Below, piece by piece: positions 1 to 8,803 of a DNA stretch of 64,000 nt (position 1 is the stretch's first letter; each line of letters begins with the position of its first letter). The stretch spans positions 186,001-250,000 of the forward strand of contig NZ_JALIRP010000007.1 in the NCBI RefSeq assembly GCF_022898935.1. Reading direction: 5' to 3'. The notes under the pieces were generated by a model. It was not told the DNA's origin. It ran no database searches and worked only from the letters and a program-made list of their open reading frames with translations. The translations under genes and the position numbers were made by a program. The stretch is from Paenibacillus mangrovi (GTDB lineage: Bacteria > Bacillota > Bacilli > Paenibacillales > Paenibacillaceae).

Positions 1-766
1 GCAGCGTCAAGACAATCCATCCTACAAAAGGAATATTCACGAGTCCTGTTAGAATAACCGCTCCGATCGTAACTTTCATCCACTCGGACTTTTGTACTGG
101 AACATTGAACATGCCGCCAAGACGGGAGCTCACAATGGTAATACCTAAAGTAACCGCTCCGACGATCATAAGAAGTATAGGAATTAAAATGGGAATGCCA
201 ATAACCGATATGAGCAGCAATGTACACAGGGCCGTGATAACCAATCCGCTAAGGAAACCAGCAAATAGCAAACGTCCCATTGACACGTGGTGATACTGAT
301 CAATAAAAGTTGCTATTTTCTGTCTGCCCATAACTCTAATTAGCACTGGTATGAGAATCAATAAAAGACTTCCAACCAGCTGTAACAACCTTAAGCCCAG
401 CATCAGACCGCCTCCGATCAGGAGGCTGTTTTGTGTCGCATTGTCTAGAGAAAAATTATAAATATCATCACCTAACACGGCACCAGGGTCTTGCTTCACA
501 TCTCCCCCGATCACTACAACGACACCATTAACAACTGCCTTACTTCCAAGATGTAAATTGCCATTAATGACAACAACGATACCGGTTACGTTACCGGATA
601 CCTCGGCATCACCTCCGACCACGTACACATCATTAACTGTTTGTCCTACTGGAACAGTCGTATTTTGATGCTCGAAAATACTCTTCGCTGAGGCAATACC
701 CGGGATGAGGATCATCATAAGTAAAAAACAGAATACAGTGTATAAAAGCTTTCTCAATGTTTTCAT
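1..766 (-). CDS. polymer-forming (bactofilin-like) membrane protein, C-terminus cut by window edge
   Basis: This reading frame was translated directly from the sequence; it runs off the window at base 1, so the C-terminus is missing. It begins with a signal peptide or first membrane segment, followed by about 90 residues of short beta repeats rich in V, G, N and D (VVGGD, VVING, VVIGGD). These resemble the polymer-forming domain of bactofilin-like proteins. At least three hydrophobic segments follow. It comes directly after the anti-sigma gene, so it is probably the third gene of the sigma operon and may act in envelope stress. The ATG at 766 directly abuts GAAGGG; a TTG at 757 would have better ribosome-binding spacing, so the true start may be nine bases later. 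The family call is from general character only. Confidence 0.7.
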   Translation of the reverse strand, partial: MKTLRKLLYTVFCFLLMMILIPGIASAKSIFEHQNTTVPVGQTVNDVYVVGGDAEVSGNVTGIVVVINGNLHLGSKAVVNGVVVVIGGDVKQDPGAVLGDDIYNFSLDNATQNSLLIGGGLMLGLRLLQLVGSLLLILIPVLIRVMGRQKIATFIDQYHHVSMGRLLFAGFLSGLVITALCTLLLISVIGIPILIPILLMIVGAVTLGITIVSSRLGGMFNVPVQKSEWMKVTIGAVILTGLVNIPFVGWIVLTL

Positions 767-770
767 CCCT

Positions 771-1256
771 TCAACTGGTTGTGGTTTGAAACATCCGTCT
801 TAGTGTGTAAATCGATAATGTAAGGATAGTTAGAGAAAGAACGACCGTCACACCACTAAAGACCGGTAAGCTTGAAATGAAATGCGAGATCATATACACC
901 ATAGCAGTCAATAAGGTAAAGCTTCCATGGATCAGCTTGATTAAAAAGCCACCGATGCTGAAAAAGATGATGCAAATTACCAATACAGCAAGAAAAGGAA
1001 TGAGAAGCCACCCCTTTATGAATCCCACCGATTCTTTCTCTATTTCAATCGACTGTAGAACTCGATCTTCGAGATCGGCCGGTTCTTGGATCGAGTAAAA
1101 TGCTTGCTTAAGGTCACTTTGCATGGCTATAAGTTCATTCATAAGTGCCTGACATGAATCGCATGTAGCGATGTGATTTTCCACTTGCTTTTTTTCATAT
1201 TCGCTTAACTCGTTATCAATATAAGCTGAAAGTTGATCTTCAGGATGAATGGTCAT
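771..1256 (-). CDS. anti-sigma factor with zinc-finger (RsiW/ZAS type)
   Basis: This 161-residue protein has the H-x3-C-x2-C zinc-binding signature of ZAS anti-sigma factors at His28, Cys32 and Cys35. A coiled linker follows, then two hydrophobic segments at about residues 80-107 and 112-150. In this family the cytoplasmic N-terminal domain holds the ECF sigma factor inactive until the membrane part receives an envelope signal, often through proteolysis. Its ATG overlaps the sigma stop codon by one base (TAATG), which indicates translational coupling and supports it as the cognate antagonist. Two membrane segments rather than one is slightly unusual for RsiW-like proteins. Confidence 0.9.
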   Translation of the reverse strand: MTIHPEDQLSAYIDNELSEYEKKQVENHIATCDSCQALMNELIAMQSDLKQAFYSIQEPADLEDRVLQSIEIEKESVGFIKGWLLIPFLAVLVICIIFFSIGGFLIKLIHGSFTLLTAMVYMISHFISSLPVFSGVTVVLSLTILTLSIYTLRRMFQTTTS

Positions 1257-1783
1257 TATTTATCCTCCCCTCGCAGTTGTTTTCGTAATGCCATTCGTGC
1301 TGCGAATAGTCGTGATTTTATTGTACCTAGGGGGACTTCAATCATATCGGCGATTTCTTCATAGCGGAACCCCTCTATGTCATGTAACAATATGACTTCC
1401 CGGTGTTCGACAGAAAGTCTGCTTATTCCTTCCTCAATAGACAGCCTCTCCAAAGGATCGGAAAAGTTTGTATCCACGATTGTTTCATTCACCTCACGAA
1501 CTAACATACGTTCTTTTGTGATTTTTTTCAAACGATCTTTGCAAAGGTTAGAAACAATGCGAAATAACCACGATGAAAAAGCGTATTCGTTGTCCAAATT
1601 TGATAATGAAAAGAATGCTTTGACGAATGCTTCTTGTGATGCATCCTCTGCATCCATACGATCGTTCAACATACCCATCGCATATCGAAATACAAGGCCT
1701 TTATAGCGTCTGACGAGATCAGCAAACGCTTCACGATCACCATGTTTGGCTCGGTGAATAATCTGGTACAATTCCTCGTTCAC
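1256..1783 (-). CDS. ECF (sigma-70 family) RNA polymerase sigma factor
   Basis: At 175 residues this is the usual length for an extracytoplasmic-function sigma factor. Region 2 lies at about residues 20-90, with the DAEDASQEAF core-binding segment. Region 4 lies at about 120-170, with the helix-turn-helix around YEEIADMIEVPLGTIKSRL. The GTG start at 1783 has AGGAGTG upstream. The gene is coupled to the anti-sigma gene and sits 57 bases after the stop of a DedA-PAP2 gene with no clear terminator between. The whole group could therefore be one transcript in which the DedA protein belongs to the response. Which SigW-like subgroup it belongs to cannot be decided by eye. Confidence 0.92.
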   Translation of the reverse strand: MNEELYQIIHRAKHGDREAFADLVRRYKGLVFRYAMGMLNDRMDAEDASQEAFVKAFFSLSNLDNEYAFSSWLFRIVSNLCKDRLKKITKERMLVREVNETIVDTNFSDPLERLSIEEGISRLSVEHREVILLHDIEGFRYEEIADMIEVPLGTIKSRLFAARMALRKQLRGEDK

Positions 1784-1802
1784 TACTCGTTTTCACTCCT
1801 AC

Positions 1803-1823
1803 GATAAGGAAGCATTCTTTATC
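1803..1823. promoter_or_regulatory. 21-base inverted repeat between DedA-PAP2 and sigma genes
   Basis: The arms are GATAAGGAA and TTCTTTATC around GCA, with one mismatched pair. It lies in the 57-base gap before the sigma gene. There is no T-run after it on the minus strand, so it is not an ordinary intrinsic terminator. It could be an operator, an RNA processing hairpin or a weak attenuator. Confidence 0.35.
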
Positions 1824-1840
1824 ATCTTCTGTGGGTCTCT

Positions 1841-3133
1841 TTATGTCCGAATCTCTTTGCTTCTTTGAAGTACCCTGAGAACCTCGAGCAAAATGATATT
1901 AAGGCTTATCCATACCCCGCCGAACACATAACCTGCGGCAACATCACTAGGAAATTGCACGTTGAAATAGATCCGACTAATGCCCACAAGAAGGCATATC
2001 AGTATGACAGTCAGAATAACTGGAATTTGTAATCTCCTCTTGCTGTAATGACGGAGCAGTAAAAAAGCAGAAAATCCCCAAACCGTGATCGCTGTAAGTG
2101 TATCTTCACTTGGGAATGTATTAAGGAATCGAAATCCCGAAACAACCGGACCCGGGCGATGGAAAAGCATACGAAGCCCATCATCGAGCAGTTCTCCTCC
2201 AATGACGACCCAGAATAGGAATGATAACTCCAACCATTGATCGCGAGCTTTCTTTATAACCCATATCGCTGTCAGAACAATTAGCGGTCCATAGAAATAG
2301 ATCGAACCTAGTTTTGAAAAATAGTTCATCGGATCATGCCACTCGGGTCCGAATACTACGTGGACGATATAGGAAGTGATCTCGTCGAATAGATTAAATT
2401 CCTTTGCAAAAAAATCCTGAATGAGTCCAAGCATCAATGAAACGAACATCACAAAGGCCGCAAACGAAGCCAGAACTAGGGATCTGACTTTGCCCAGTGA
2501 ATTAAAATAGTCTAACCCTTTGGTTAGTAAATTCATAATAAATCCTGCTATACGTTTTCGATGATTCCGATAAACATATACCAATAATGTCAATACTACG
2601 GAGGCAACTCCAAAAATAATCAAATAGTGGTTCACAGTATCATGATAAAGTTCCCACTTTGGTCCAAGCACCCTGCCCAGTGTTATGAACACACTGACCC
2701 AAAAAATCGCACCCGGATATGCATACATTGCATATTTCCTGAATGGCATATGGGTGAGTCCGCAAAAGTATCCAGTGAAATGTCTTACACCAGGGATGAA
2801 ATATACAACAAACAACAGTTTATTTCCATATTTCTCAAACCATGTGGTCAATTTCGCCAGTTGTTTATCTCCCAAATGAATATAATGACCATACTTCGTT
2901 ACGAGTGTCTTACCTACAAAGTAACCAATCCAGTATGATAGTGTTACACCAGCCGAGACGCCCGCACTCGCTATCACGATGCTAAGCGTTCCGTTCAATT
3001 TCCCTTCAAAAACGAGTAAACCGGTATAGCTCATCATCACTTCACCGGGAATCGGCAAAGCAAGCATTTCAAGGAGTAAGGAAAGAAAAATTACGATATA
3101 TCCATAATGCTCAAGCCAAGATGTCAAATCCAT
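1841..3133 (-). CDS. DedA family protein fused to a PAP2-like domain lacking catalytic histidines (copy 1)
   Basis: This is a polytopic membrane protein of 430 residues. Residues 1-200 are a DedA (SNARE-associated) domain with the conserved acidic residues near the start and F-I-P-G-V-R ending at Arg117; DedA proteins flip or carry undecaprenyl phosphate and phospholipids. Residues 215-420 have a PAP2 phosphatase layout: an RP pair at 326-327, PSED at 341-344 in place of PSGH, and S-R-x5-Q-x3-D at 386-397. The motif 2 His and the nucleophile His of motif 3 are thus replaced (Asp, Gln), so phosphatase activity is unlikely. The start at 3133 is chosen because AAAGGAGG sits seven bases upstream; a longer frame to 3184 has no such site. 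A paralogue lies at 6536-7822. Confidence 0.9.
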   Translation of the reverse strand: MDLTSWLEHYGYIVIFLSLLLEMLALPIPGEVMMSYTGLLVFEGKLNGTLSIVIASAGVSAGVTLSYWIGYFVGKTLVTKYGHYIHLGDKQLAKLTTWFEKYGNKLLFVVYFIPGVRHFTGYFCGLTHMPFRKYAMYAYPGAIFWVSVFITLGRVLGPKWELYHDTVNHYLIIFGVASVVLTLLVYVYRNHRKRIAGFIMNLLTKGLDYFNSLGKVRSLVLASFAAFVMFVSLMLGLIQDFFAKEFNLFDEITSYIVHVVFGPEWHDPMNYFSKLGSIYFYGPLIVLTAIWVIKKARDQWLELSFLFWVVIGGELLDDGLRMLFHRPGPVVSGFRFLNTFPSEDTLTAITVWGFSAFLLLRHYSKRRLQIPVILTVILICLLVGISRIYFNVQFPSDVAAGYVFGGVWISLNIILLEVLRVLQRSKEIRT

Positions 3134-3220
3134 TGAATATCCTCCTTTACCAGTAGTTTGCTCGAAAAACATAATTAAATCCATTTAATACTTATGATGA
3201 ATATTTAAAAAAGTAAGAAA

Positions 3221-3253
3221 AGCGAATGCCGATTGTATTGACCGGCACTCGCT
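3221..3253 (-). terminator. intrinsic terminator after the RND exporter gene
   Basis: The arms AGCGAGTGCCG and CGGCATTCGCT form an 11-base stem followed on the minus strand by a TTTTCTTACTTTTTT tract. It closes the transcript of the RND gene. Confidence 0.8.
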
Positions 3254-3290
3254 AATACAATCTAAACAAGCAATAGGTTACAAAGTTTAA

Positions 3291-6200
3291 TCAGACCGTT
3301 TTGCTTTTCATCACGGTATCAACAGGATGTTTTTCTTTCCGGTTCATCCATTCATATATGATCGGAATGACCACAAAACTGTTGAGTGTAGAAGTCACCA
3401 TACCGCCTATTACAACAATGCCCAGCACTTGAGAAATAACCGTATCCGTGCTATGGGACAAAGCCAGCGGAATCAAGGTAAGCACTGTTGTTCCTGCGGT
3501 CATAAAGATTGGCCGAACACGGGACAGACTGCCCTGTACCACAGCTTCCCGCAGATCAAGTCCCTCACGGCGATTACGCTCGATTTTATCAATCAATACA
3601 ATTCCGTTTGTAACCACGATACCCGTAAGCATTAATACCCCAATGAGCGCAGCGAGATTCCACTCCCCGTGGATCGCGTATAGAGCGAGAACTACACCGG
3701 ACAAAGCAAGCGGAATACTGATCATTACGGCAAATGGCGCTTTCCAGCCTTTGAAGACAAAGCCAATGATTAGCACAACAAGCAGGATCGATATGAGTAC
3801 TGCAACTGTCATTTCAACAATCATCTGTGAAACTTGCTGCGTAATACCCCCTAGTGAATACGTAACTCCATTTGGAAGCGGGGTGTTTTTCAATGTCTGG
3901 TCGACTGCATTCGATACTTTACTTACTTCATTGGAGACGATCTGCGCAGATACAACCGTGAATGGCTGACCGTCACGTTCTTGAATGGTAGATACGGCAT
4001 CACTTTTATGAATGGTTGCCAACTGATCCAAACGGTACGTTTGGCCGTTGCTGCCGGTAAGTGTTTCCGCCGCAAGCGAGGACATCACTTGTTCTGGTGT
4101 ATATACTGGCAGAGACTTGGAATTTGAGTTAACTCCTTTTTGGATAGGGTCAATATATACATCCACTGGAATCGTACCTGTTCCTGTCGATGTTGAGATA
4201 TCAAAATCCTTGCCTTTAGCCATATACCGGCTTAAAACCTTATTGATATCATCCGGTTTCACTCCGGCTTTTGCAACTTTTTCCTTGTCTATTGTGACAG
4301 CATACTTAGGATTACCGCTTGTCAGGTCCGTTTTTCCTGCGACACTTAGGCCTGGTATATCAGCCAGTTCTGTACGCACCTGCTGAGCGGTATTCTCCAA
4401 TGTTTGACCATCCGCACCACTAAGCATAATTTTAATCGTTGAATCGTCACCTGAAATGTTCTGGTTCGAGACCGTAATGGCCGCTTGATCCGAAAATTGT
4501 GACAACTCAGATTGCAGTGCTGGAATGAACGCATCAACGTCCTTTTTATTTTTCAATGTAACGGACAAGTTAGCAACGTTAGGCTGTTGAATATATCCGC
4601 CACCTTGGTCAAAGACATCATCTGCCTGCGGGGTAAATGAAGAACCAAATGTGGAAGAGAAGGAATCAATGTTTTCATTTTTCTTCAGCACATCTTCTAC
4701 CTTGTGTACTTCTTTATCTACCTCTGACAAAGGTGTTCCTTTAGGGAGCTCGACCTTTATGGCAACTTGTCCACTCTTTTGGCTTGGCAGCAAACTGAAC
4801 GAGAACTGTGTGGCAACCACAGCAGAGATGATAAAAATAACGAGCGAAATACTTATGACTGTTTTTTTGTGCTTCAGTGCCGATAGAAGAATAGGCTTCA
4901 TCAATGGCTCAAGCGTTACAGATTCGGTACTCGGTTTTCTCCATCCCAAAAATGTAAATGTCGGAATGACGAGCATTGCGACCAGGAACGATACCGTAAT
5001 CGCAATGACAACGGACCAGGCAAATCCGGAATACGATGCGCTGACAATGCCTCCAACGAGAGTAATCGGAATATAGACGGCAATAGTCGTCGCGGTGGAT
5101 GCAAAAATGGCCGGCAGCATTTCCACTACAGAAGAGGATAATACATGCAGCACTGGTTTATCCTCGTTTTCCTGAACTCGTTTATACATGTTGTCCATGA
5201 TTACAATCGAATCGTCTACGATCCGCCCCATCGCTACGATGAGACCGGAAATGGTTAGAATGTTTAGGGTCACGCCCATCGACTTAAGTATCGCTGTTGT
5301 TGCGAGCAGTGATATGGGCAGCGATACGGCAATCAACAAGGTAGATCGCACATTACGGAAGAAGAACAAGACGCAAATCATGGAGAACAAGCAGCCAAGC
5401 AATCCTTCGCGAACAAGTCCCATTAAGGACTCGTTCAGATCATGCGCCCGATCGGTTAATAACGTCATCGATACATCGCCATTTTTCACAGGGGCAATGT
5501 TCGCAACCCGTTCCTTTACTTGATGAGAAACATCCGTAATTGAGGCGTCAGGCGTCTTGATGACATTGACGAGAACATTTGGTTCACCATTCGTCCGTGA
5601 GACAGTCTTCACATCTGTAAGTGATTGAGAAACCGTTGCAACGGCTGATAATGGTACGCTGTTCCCGTCTTTATTAGTGATGGTCAAATTGTTCAGCTGT
5701 TGTTCAGTTAGATCCCAACCTTCCACCCTGATTGGGAAAGAACCCTTCACATTGGCAATGTTTCCTTGCAGGCTGGGCACTTCTTTGGCAATGGATTTAT
5801 TAAAATCGTCCATTGTAATGTTGTTAGCCGCAAGATCTTTCATATTGAGCACAATCACATAGCCCCTGTTTGAGCCACCAACAGTCTGAACATCGGCGAC
5901 ACCAGGCACGGATTTGATTTGTTTTACGATATCCGATTGTACTGTGGATTGAAGGGTCAGGTCGTCTATTTGATCACTATTGGCAGTCAGACTGTAGCTT
6001 AGTATAGGAAAAGTACTTGATGTCAGTCTAGTAACAGTAGGCTTGCTGACTCCATCCGGCAATGAGACATCATTCAATTGTTGTTTGAGGTCGCTCTCTG
6101 CTTTCCCCATATCATAATCCATAGGATAGTAAATATTCATCAAGAGTCCGCCATCATAGGAAGTCGTCTCTAGATTCGTAAACCCGCCCGATTTACGGAT

Positions 6201-6413
6201 CGCGTCCTCAAGCGGAGCTGTAATGTCTCGCCTAATTTGGTCCGCTTGATACGATGACGCTCGTAGCGACACCATCAGGGTTGAGTTGTTAATACTCGGC
6301 ATATATTCTCTTTGCATTTGAAAAGCAGAATATGCTCCCCATCCTAAAATGAGCACAACACAAACAATTATGATTGTTGCGCGCTGCATGACAGATTCTA
6401 TCATTCTCTTCAT
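3291..6413 (-). CDS. RND superfamily efflux transporter (SwrC/AcrB type)
   Basis: This is a full-length RND permease of 1,040 residues. It has one membrane helix at residues 12-30 and a large external loop containing the typical P-L-E-D-A-I and L-x-Q-Q-L segments. A membrane bundle follows at about 335-480 (including GRIVDDSIVIMDN), then a second external loop, and a second bundle at about 850-1015 with GIVVTNGIVLIDKI. The closest well-known relative in style is Bacillus SwrC (YerP), which exports amphiphilic compounds such as lipopeptides using the proton gradient. GAGGAG sits just before the ATG. No membrane-fusion protein is adjacent, as is usual for Gram-positive RND pumps. The substrate is unknown; the two flanking DedA-PAP2 genes suggest an envelope role. 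Confidence 0.93.
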   Translation of the reverse strand: MKRMIESVMQRATIIIVCVVLILGWGAYSAFQMQREYMPSINNSTLMVSLRASSYQADQIRRDITAPLEDAIRKSGGFTNLETTSYDGGLLMNIYYPMDYDMGKAESDLKQQLNDVSLPDGVSKPTVTRLTSSTFPILSYSLTANSDQIDDLTLQSTVQSDIVKQIKSVPGVADVQTVGGSNRGYVIVLNMKDLAANNITMDDFNKSIAKEVPSLQGNIANVKGSFPIRVEGWDLTEQQLNNLTITNKDGNSVPLSAVATVSQSLTDVKTVSRTNGEPNVLVNVIKTPDASITDVSHQVKERVANIAPVKNGDVSMTLLTDRAHDLNESLMGLVREGLLGCLFSMICVLFFFRNVRSTLLIAVSLPISLLATTAILKSMGVTLNILTISGLIVAMGRIVDDSIVIMDNMYKRVQENEDKPVLHVLSSSVVEMLPAIFASTATTIAVYIPITLVGGIVSASYSGFAWSVVIAITVSFLVAMLVIPTFTFLGWRKPSTESVTLEPLMKPILLSALKHKKTVISISLVIFIISAVVATQFSFSLLPSQKSGQVAIKVELPKGTPLSEVDKEVHKVEDVLKKNENIDSFSSTFGSSFTPQADDVFDQGGGYIQQPNVANLSVTLKNKKDVDAFIPALQSELSQFSDQAAITVSNQNISGDDSTIKIMLSGADGQTLENTAQQVRTELADIPGLSVAGKTDLTSGNPKYAVTIDKEKVAKAGVKPDDINKVLSRYMAKGKDFDISTSTGTGTIPVDVYIDPIQKGVNSNSKSLPVYTPEQVMSSLAAETLTGSNGQTYRLDQLATIHKSDAVSTIQERDGQPFTVVSAQIVSNEVSKVSNAVDQTLKNTPLPNGVTYSLGGITQQVSQMIVEMTVAVLISILLVVLIIGFVFKGWKAPFAVMISIPLALSGVVLALYAIHGEWNLAALIGVLMLTGIVVTNGIVLIDKIERNRREGLDLREAVVQGSLSRVRPIFMTAGTTVLTLIPLALSHSTDTVISQVLGIVVIGGMVTSTLNSFVVIPIIYEWMNRKEKHPVDTVMKSKTV

Positions 6414-6535
6414 TGATTAGTCTCCTCTCCAGTGTATAAAAGAAAAGACTCTGTCATAGGTCAAATTGTTCATTGTGAAAAAAACTTTTTTTTGGGGCGC
6501 CTCGATAATAAAGACATTCGATTAAGTTGAAAAGT

Positions 6536-7822
6536 TCATTCTGTTGTTTTAAAAAAGCGGAAAATCTCTAACAAAACCACATTTAAGCTGAGCCAAACGC
6601 CGCCGAATACGTATCCTGCAGCAACGTCACTTGGATACTGCACTTCAAAAAATATAAGACTTATACCTACAAGTAAACAAACAACTATTACAATCAAGGA
6701 AACCGCATATCGAATCCATGTGCTTTTAACGTGTCGCACCAATATAAAAGCACAAAAACCAAGCACAATGAGTGTAATAAAAGTTTGCTCGCTTGGAAAT
6801 GTATATTGTACTTGACCACTTGATGTTACATGTCCTGCTCGATGAAAGAAACGCCGTAAAACTTCTTCCCATACTTCTCCACCGATAACGACAATTAGCA
6901 TAAAAATGGTTTCTAGAATTTGATCTTTCCCTTTAAAGATTATCCACAACAGTGTCAATACGACAATGGGCACCAAAACCTGTAAAGAAGCCAAGAATGC
7001 GAAGTCATTCATTAATGACGACCAGCTTTCATCAAACATCGCATGAATAATATACGAGGTCACGAAATCGAAGTCCCCAAATTCTTTGGCCAAAAAATCT
7101 TGAATTAAACCGAGCATAAAAACGAATAGCGATAAAAAGACTGCGAACGTGACGACAATCAAAATTTTTACACGGCGCGGGGAATGAAAGATCTCTTCGC
7201 CTTTTTTGAATGATTTTTTTAAGAATTCAATGATGTTAACCTTATACATGTTATAAAGGAAAGACAAAACAAACACTACTACGATCATAACGGTTATAAC
7301 TGCCACGTATTTATTTATTTGGGTCTGATATTGTTCCCATTGCGGCCCGAGGAGCTTACCGAAAGAAACGAACGTAGCAGCCCACAGGAAAGCCCCGATG
7401 TATGCATAAAGTATATACGTTCGAAATGGAATCCGTGTAATACCTGAAAAATACCCTGTAATATGCCGGACCCCCGTAATGAAATAATTAATGGTAATGA
7501 CCTTGTTTCCGTATCTCTGAAACCACTTAGAAACCTTATTAAATCGTTCAGGTCCCATATGGATGCGAGATCCGTATTTTTCAAAAAAGGGTGTACCCAA
7601 TTTATAACCGATCCAATAAGCAAGGGTCGTGCCGATCGCACTACCTGTAGCCGCAACCAAAATACTGATCAACCAATTTAATTTCCCTTGAAAAACAAGA
7701 AAACCTCCATACCCCATAACAAATTCCGCGGAAACCGGTAGAAAAAGCAGCTCCAGCATGGGAACAAAAAATAAAACGAGATATCCGTGCAGATCTATCC
7801 ACTGCATGATCCAATCGAGCAT
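6536..7822 (-). CDS. DedA family protein fused to a PAP2-like domain lacking catalytic histidines (copy 2)
   Basis: This 428-residue paralogue has the same architecture as the gene at 1841-3133: DedA residues 1-195 (with TGVR in the pore-loop region) and a PAP2-like half at about 220-425. It is even more degenerate. Motif 1 reads HRAG instead of HRPR/G, motif 2 reads PSEQ at 343-346, and motif 3 is S-L-x5-Q-x3-D at 388-399, so the conserved Arg as well as both His are gone. The tail VQ(F/Y)PSDVAAGYVFGGVW is nearly identical in both copies, showing selection for something other than catalysis. ATG at 7822 is preferred over an upstream GTG at 7828, because AGGAGG is nine bases from the ATG but only three from the GTG. 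Confidence 0.9.
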   Translation of the reverse strand: MLDWIMQWIDLHGYLVLFFVPMLELLFLPVSAEFVMGYGGFLVFQGKLNWLISILVAATGSAIGTTLAYWIGYKLGTPFFEKYGSRIHMGPERFNKVSKWFQRYGNKVITINYFITGVRHITGYFSGITRIPFRTYILYAYIGAFLWAATFVSFGKLLGPQWEQYQTQINKYVAVITVMIVVVFVLSFLYNMYKVNIIEFLKKSFKKGEEIFHSPRRVKILIVVTFAVFLSLFVFMLGLIQDFLAKEFGDFDFVTSYIIHAMFDESWSSLMNDFAFLASLQVLVPIVVLTLLWIIFKGKDQILETIFMLIVVIGGEVWEEVLRRFFHRAGHVTSSGQVQYTFPSEQTFITLIVLGFCAFILVRHVKSTWIRYAVSLIVIVVCLLVGISLIFFEVQYPSDVAAGYVFGGVWLSLNVVLLEIFRFFKTTE

Positions 7823-7849
7823 AACCACCTTCCTCCTAATCTGCTGAGC

Positions 7850-8081
7850 TTAAATCTTTTTTTTAAAATTTTTTGTTCCACATTTTCATAAACGCCAATC
7901 CCAGAATTCGTGCACTTCTGAGCAAAAGACCATCGAGCAAATAGGCGATGTACCATTACCGCTGACATAACGCCAATCAATGCTCCAGCTACAACATCAG
8001 ATGGATATTAAAAGCGCATTACGGGATTTATAGACGTATAAACACCCGCTAACTGATTAATCATTTGAAATAATTATCCAT
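7850..8081 (-). pseudogene. remnant of a BcrC-type PAP2 undecaprenyl-diphosphatase gene
   Basis: A good ribosome site (AGAGGAG) and ATG at 8081 start the peptide MDNYFK. One base is missing there and the frame resumes as INQLAGVYTSINPVMRF before a stop. Directly after that stop comes YPSDVVAGALIG, the end of PAP2 motif 3. The N-terminal and C-terminal ends are those expected of a BcrC/YwoA-type undecaprenyl-pyrophosphate phosphatase, but about 110 central codons holding motifs 1 and 2 are gone. The remnant ends against the ribosome site of the second DedA-PAP2 gene. Identification rests on these two short segments, so it is likely but not certain. Confidence 0.6.
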
Positions 8082-8113
8082 ACTATCTCCTCTTTCCTAC
8101 ACTCTTATGTGAT

Positions 8114-8575
8114 TCAACGATAATAAATTGCATACAAAACAAGACTTATTCCGATGCCTAATATACCACCGACGATTACTTCAATTGGGCGGTGACCAAG
8201 CAGTTCTTTTAACACTTTGATTTTCTGATTACCTGGTTGTTCTTGAAATAGATGTTGAAATTCCTCGATAAAACGATTGAGTATTACTGCATGCTCTCCT
8301 GCATAGCGACGTACACCAGCCGCATCGAACATGATTATTGCACTGAAGAGCACAGCAATAGCGAAAGGAACCGAAGATATTCCGCTATAAATGCCAACAG
8401 CTGTCGAAAGGGAAGTAACGGCAGCTGAATGTGAGCTAGGCATTCCTCCGGTACTAAACGCAAGCCCAAAATTCCATGAACGATTTTTCACAAAATGTAA
8501 AGGTACTTTAATGAATTGTGCAAGAAGTATAGATGTTAACGCTGCGATAAGTGGATAATTAATGAAAATGTCCAA
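8114..8575 (-). CDS. divergent PAP2 family protein (YuiD/DUF212 type)
   Basis: This 153-residue membrane protein carries the family hallmark GGMPSSHSA at about residues 43-51, plus hydrophobic segments near the start, at 60-100 and at the C-terminus. The family is distantly related to acid phosphatases and vanadium haloperoxidases; its function in Bacillus (YuiD) is not established. The start is a TTG at 8575, preceded by AAGGAG at nine bases; no ATG gives the conserved N-terminus. It is the fourth PAP2-related reading frame in this 7-kb region. Confidence 0.85.
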   Translation of the reverse strand: MDIFINYPLIAALTSILLAQFIKVPLHFVKNRSWNFGLAFSTGGMPSSHSAAVTSLSTAVGIYSGISSVPFAIAVLFSAIIMFDAAGVRRYAGEHAVILNRFIEEFQHLFQEQPGNQKIKVLKELLGHRPIEVIVGGILGIGISLVLYAIYYR

Positions 8576-8639
8576 ATGATTATGCTCCTTTCTCTTATTC
8601 TAGGATTTTTCAGAGGGTTCATAGCTTTTGAGCAAGTGA

Positions 8640-8801
8640 TCTAAATTGGCTCTTCACGCTACTAGGTAGGTTAATGTCTACTAACGAGATTCATAACCCT
8701 TCCGCTTCCTCGCGATGGACACCCTTGCCCTTGGCTAGTGGTTGGCCACTAGCCCCCACAGCGGACTTTCACCGCCAAGTTAATCACCATGCGTGGCGCA
8801 C
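8640..8801 (-). mobile_element. 5' fragment of a group II (class C-like) intron, no reverse transcriptase left
   Basis: On the minus strand the segment begins GTGCGCC and continues with GGCGGTGAAAGTCCGC, a GGCTAGTGG/CCACTAGCC hairpin, and GGGCAAGGGTGTCCATCGCGAGG. This is the pattern of the start of domain I of bacterial group II introns. It begins a few bases after a terminator stem and its U-tract, the known target preference of class C introns. The remainder of the ribozyme and the maturase gene are absent. The right limit near 8640 is a guess. Confidence 0.6.
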
Positions 8802-8803
8802 TA

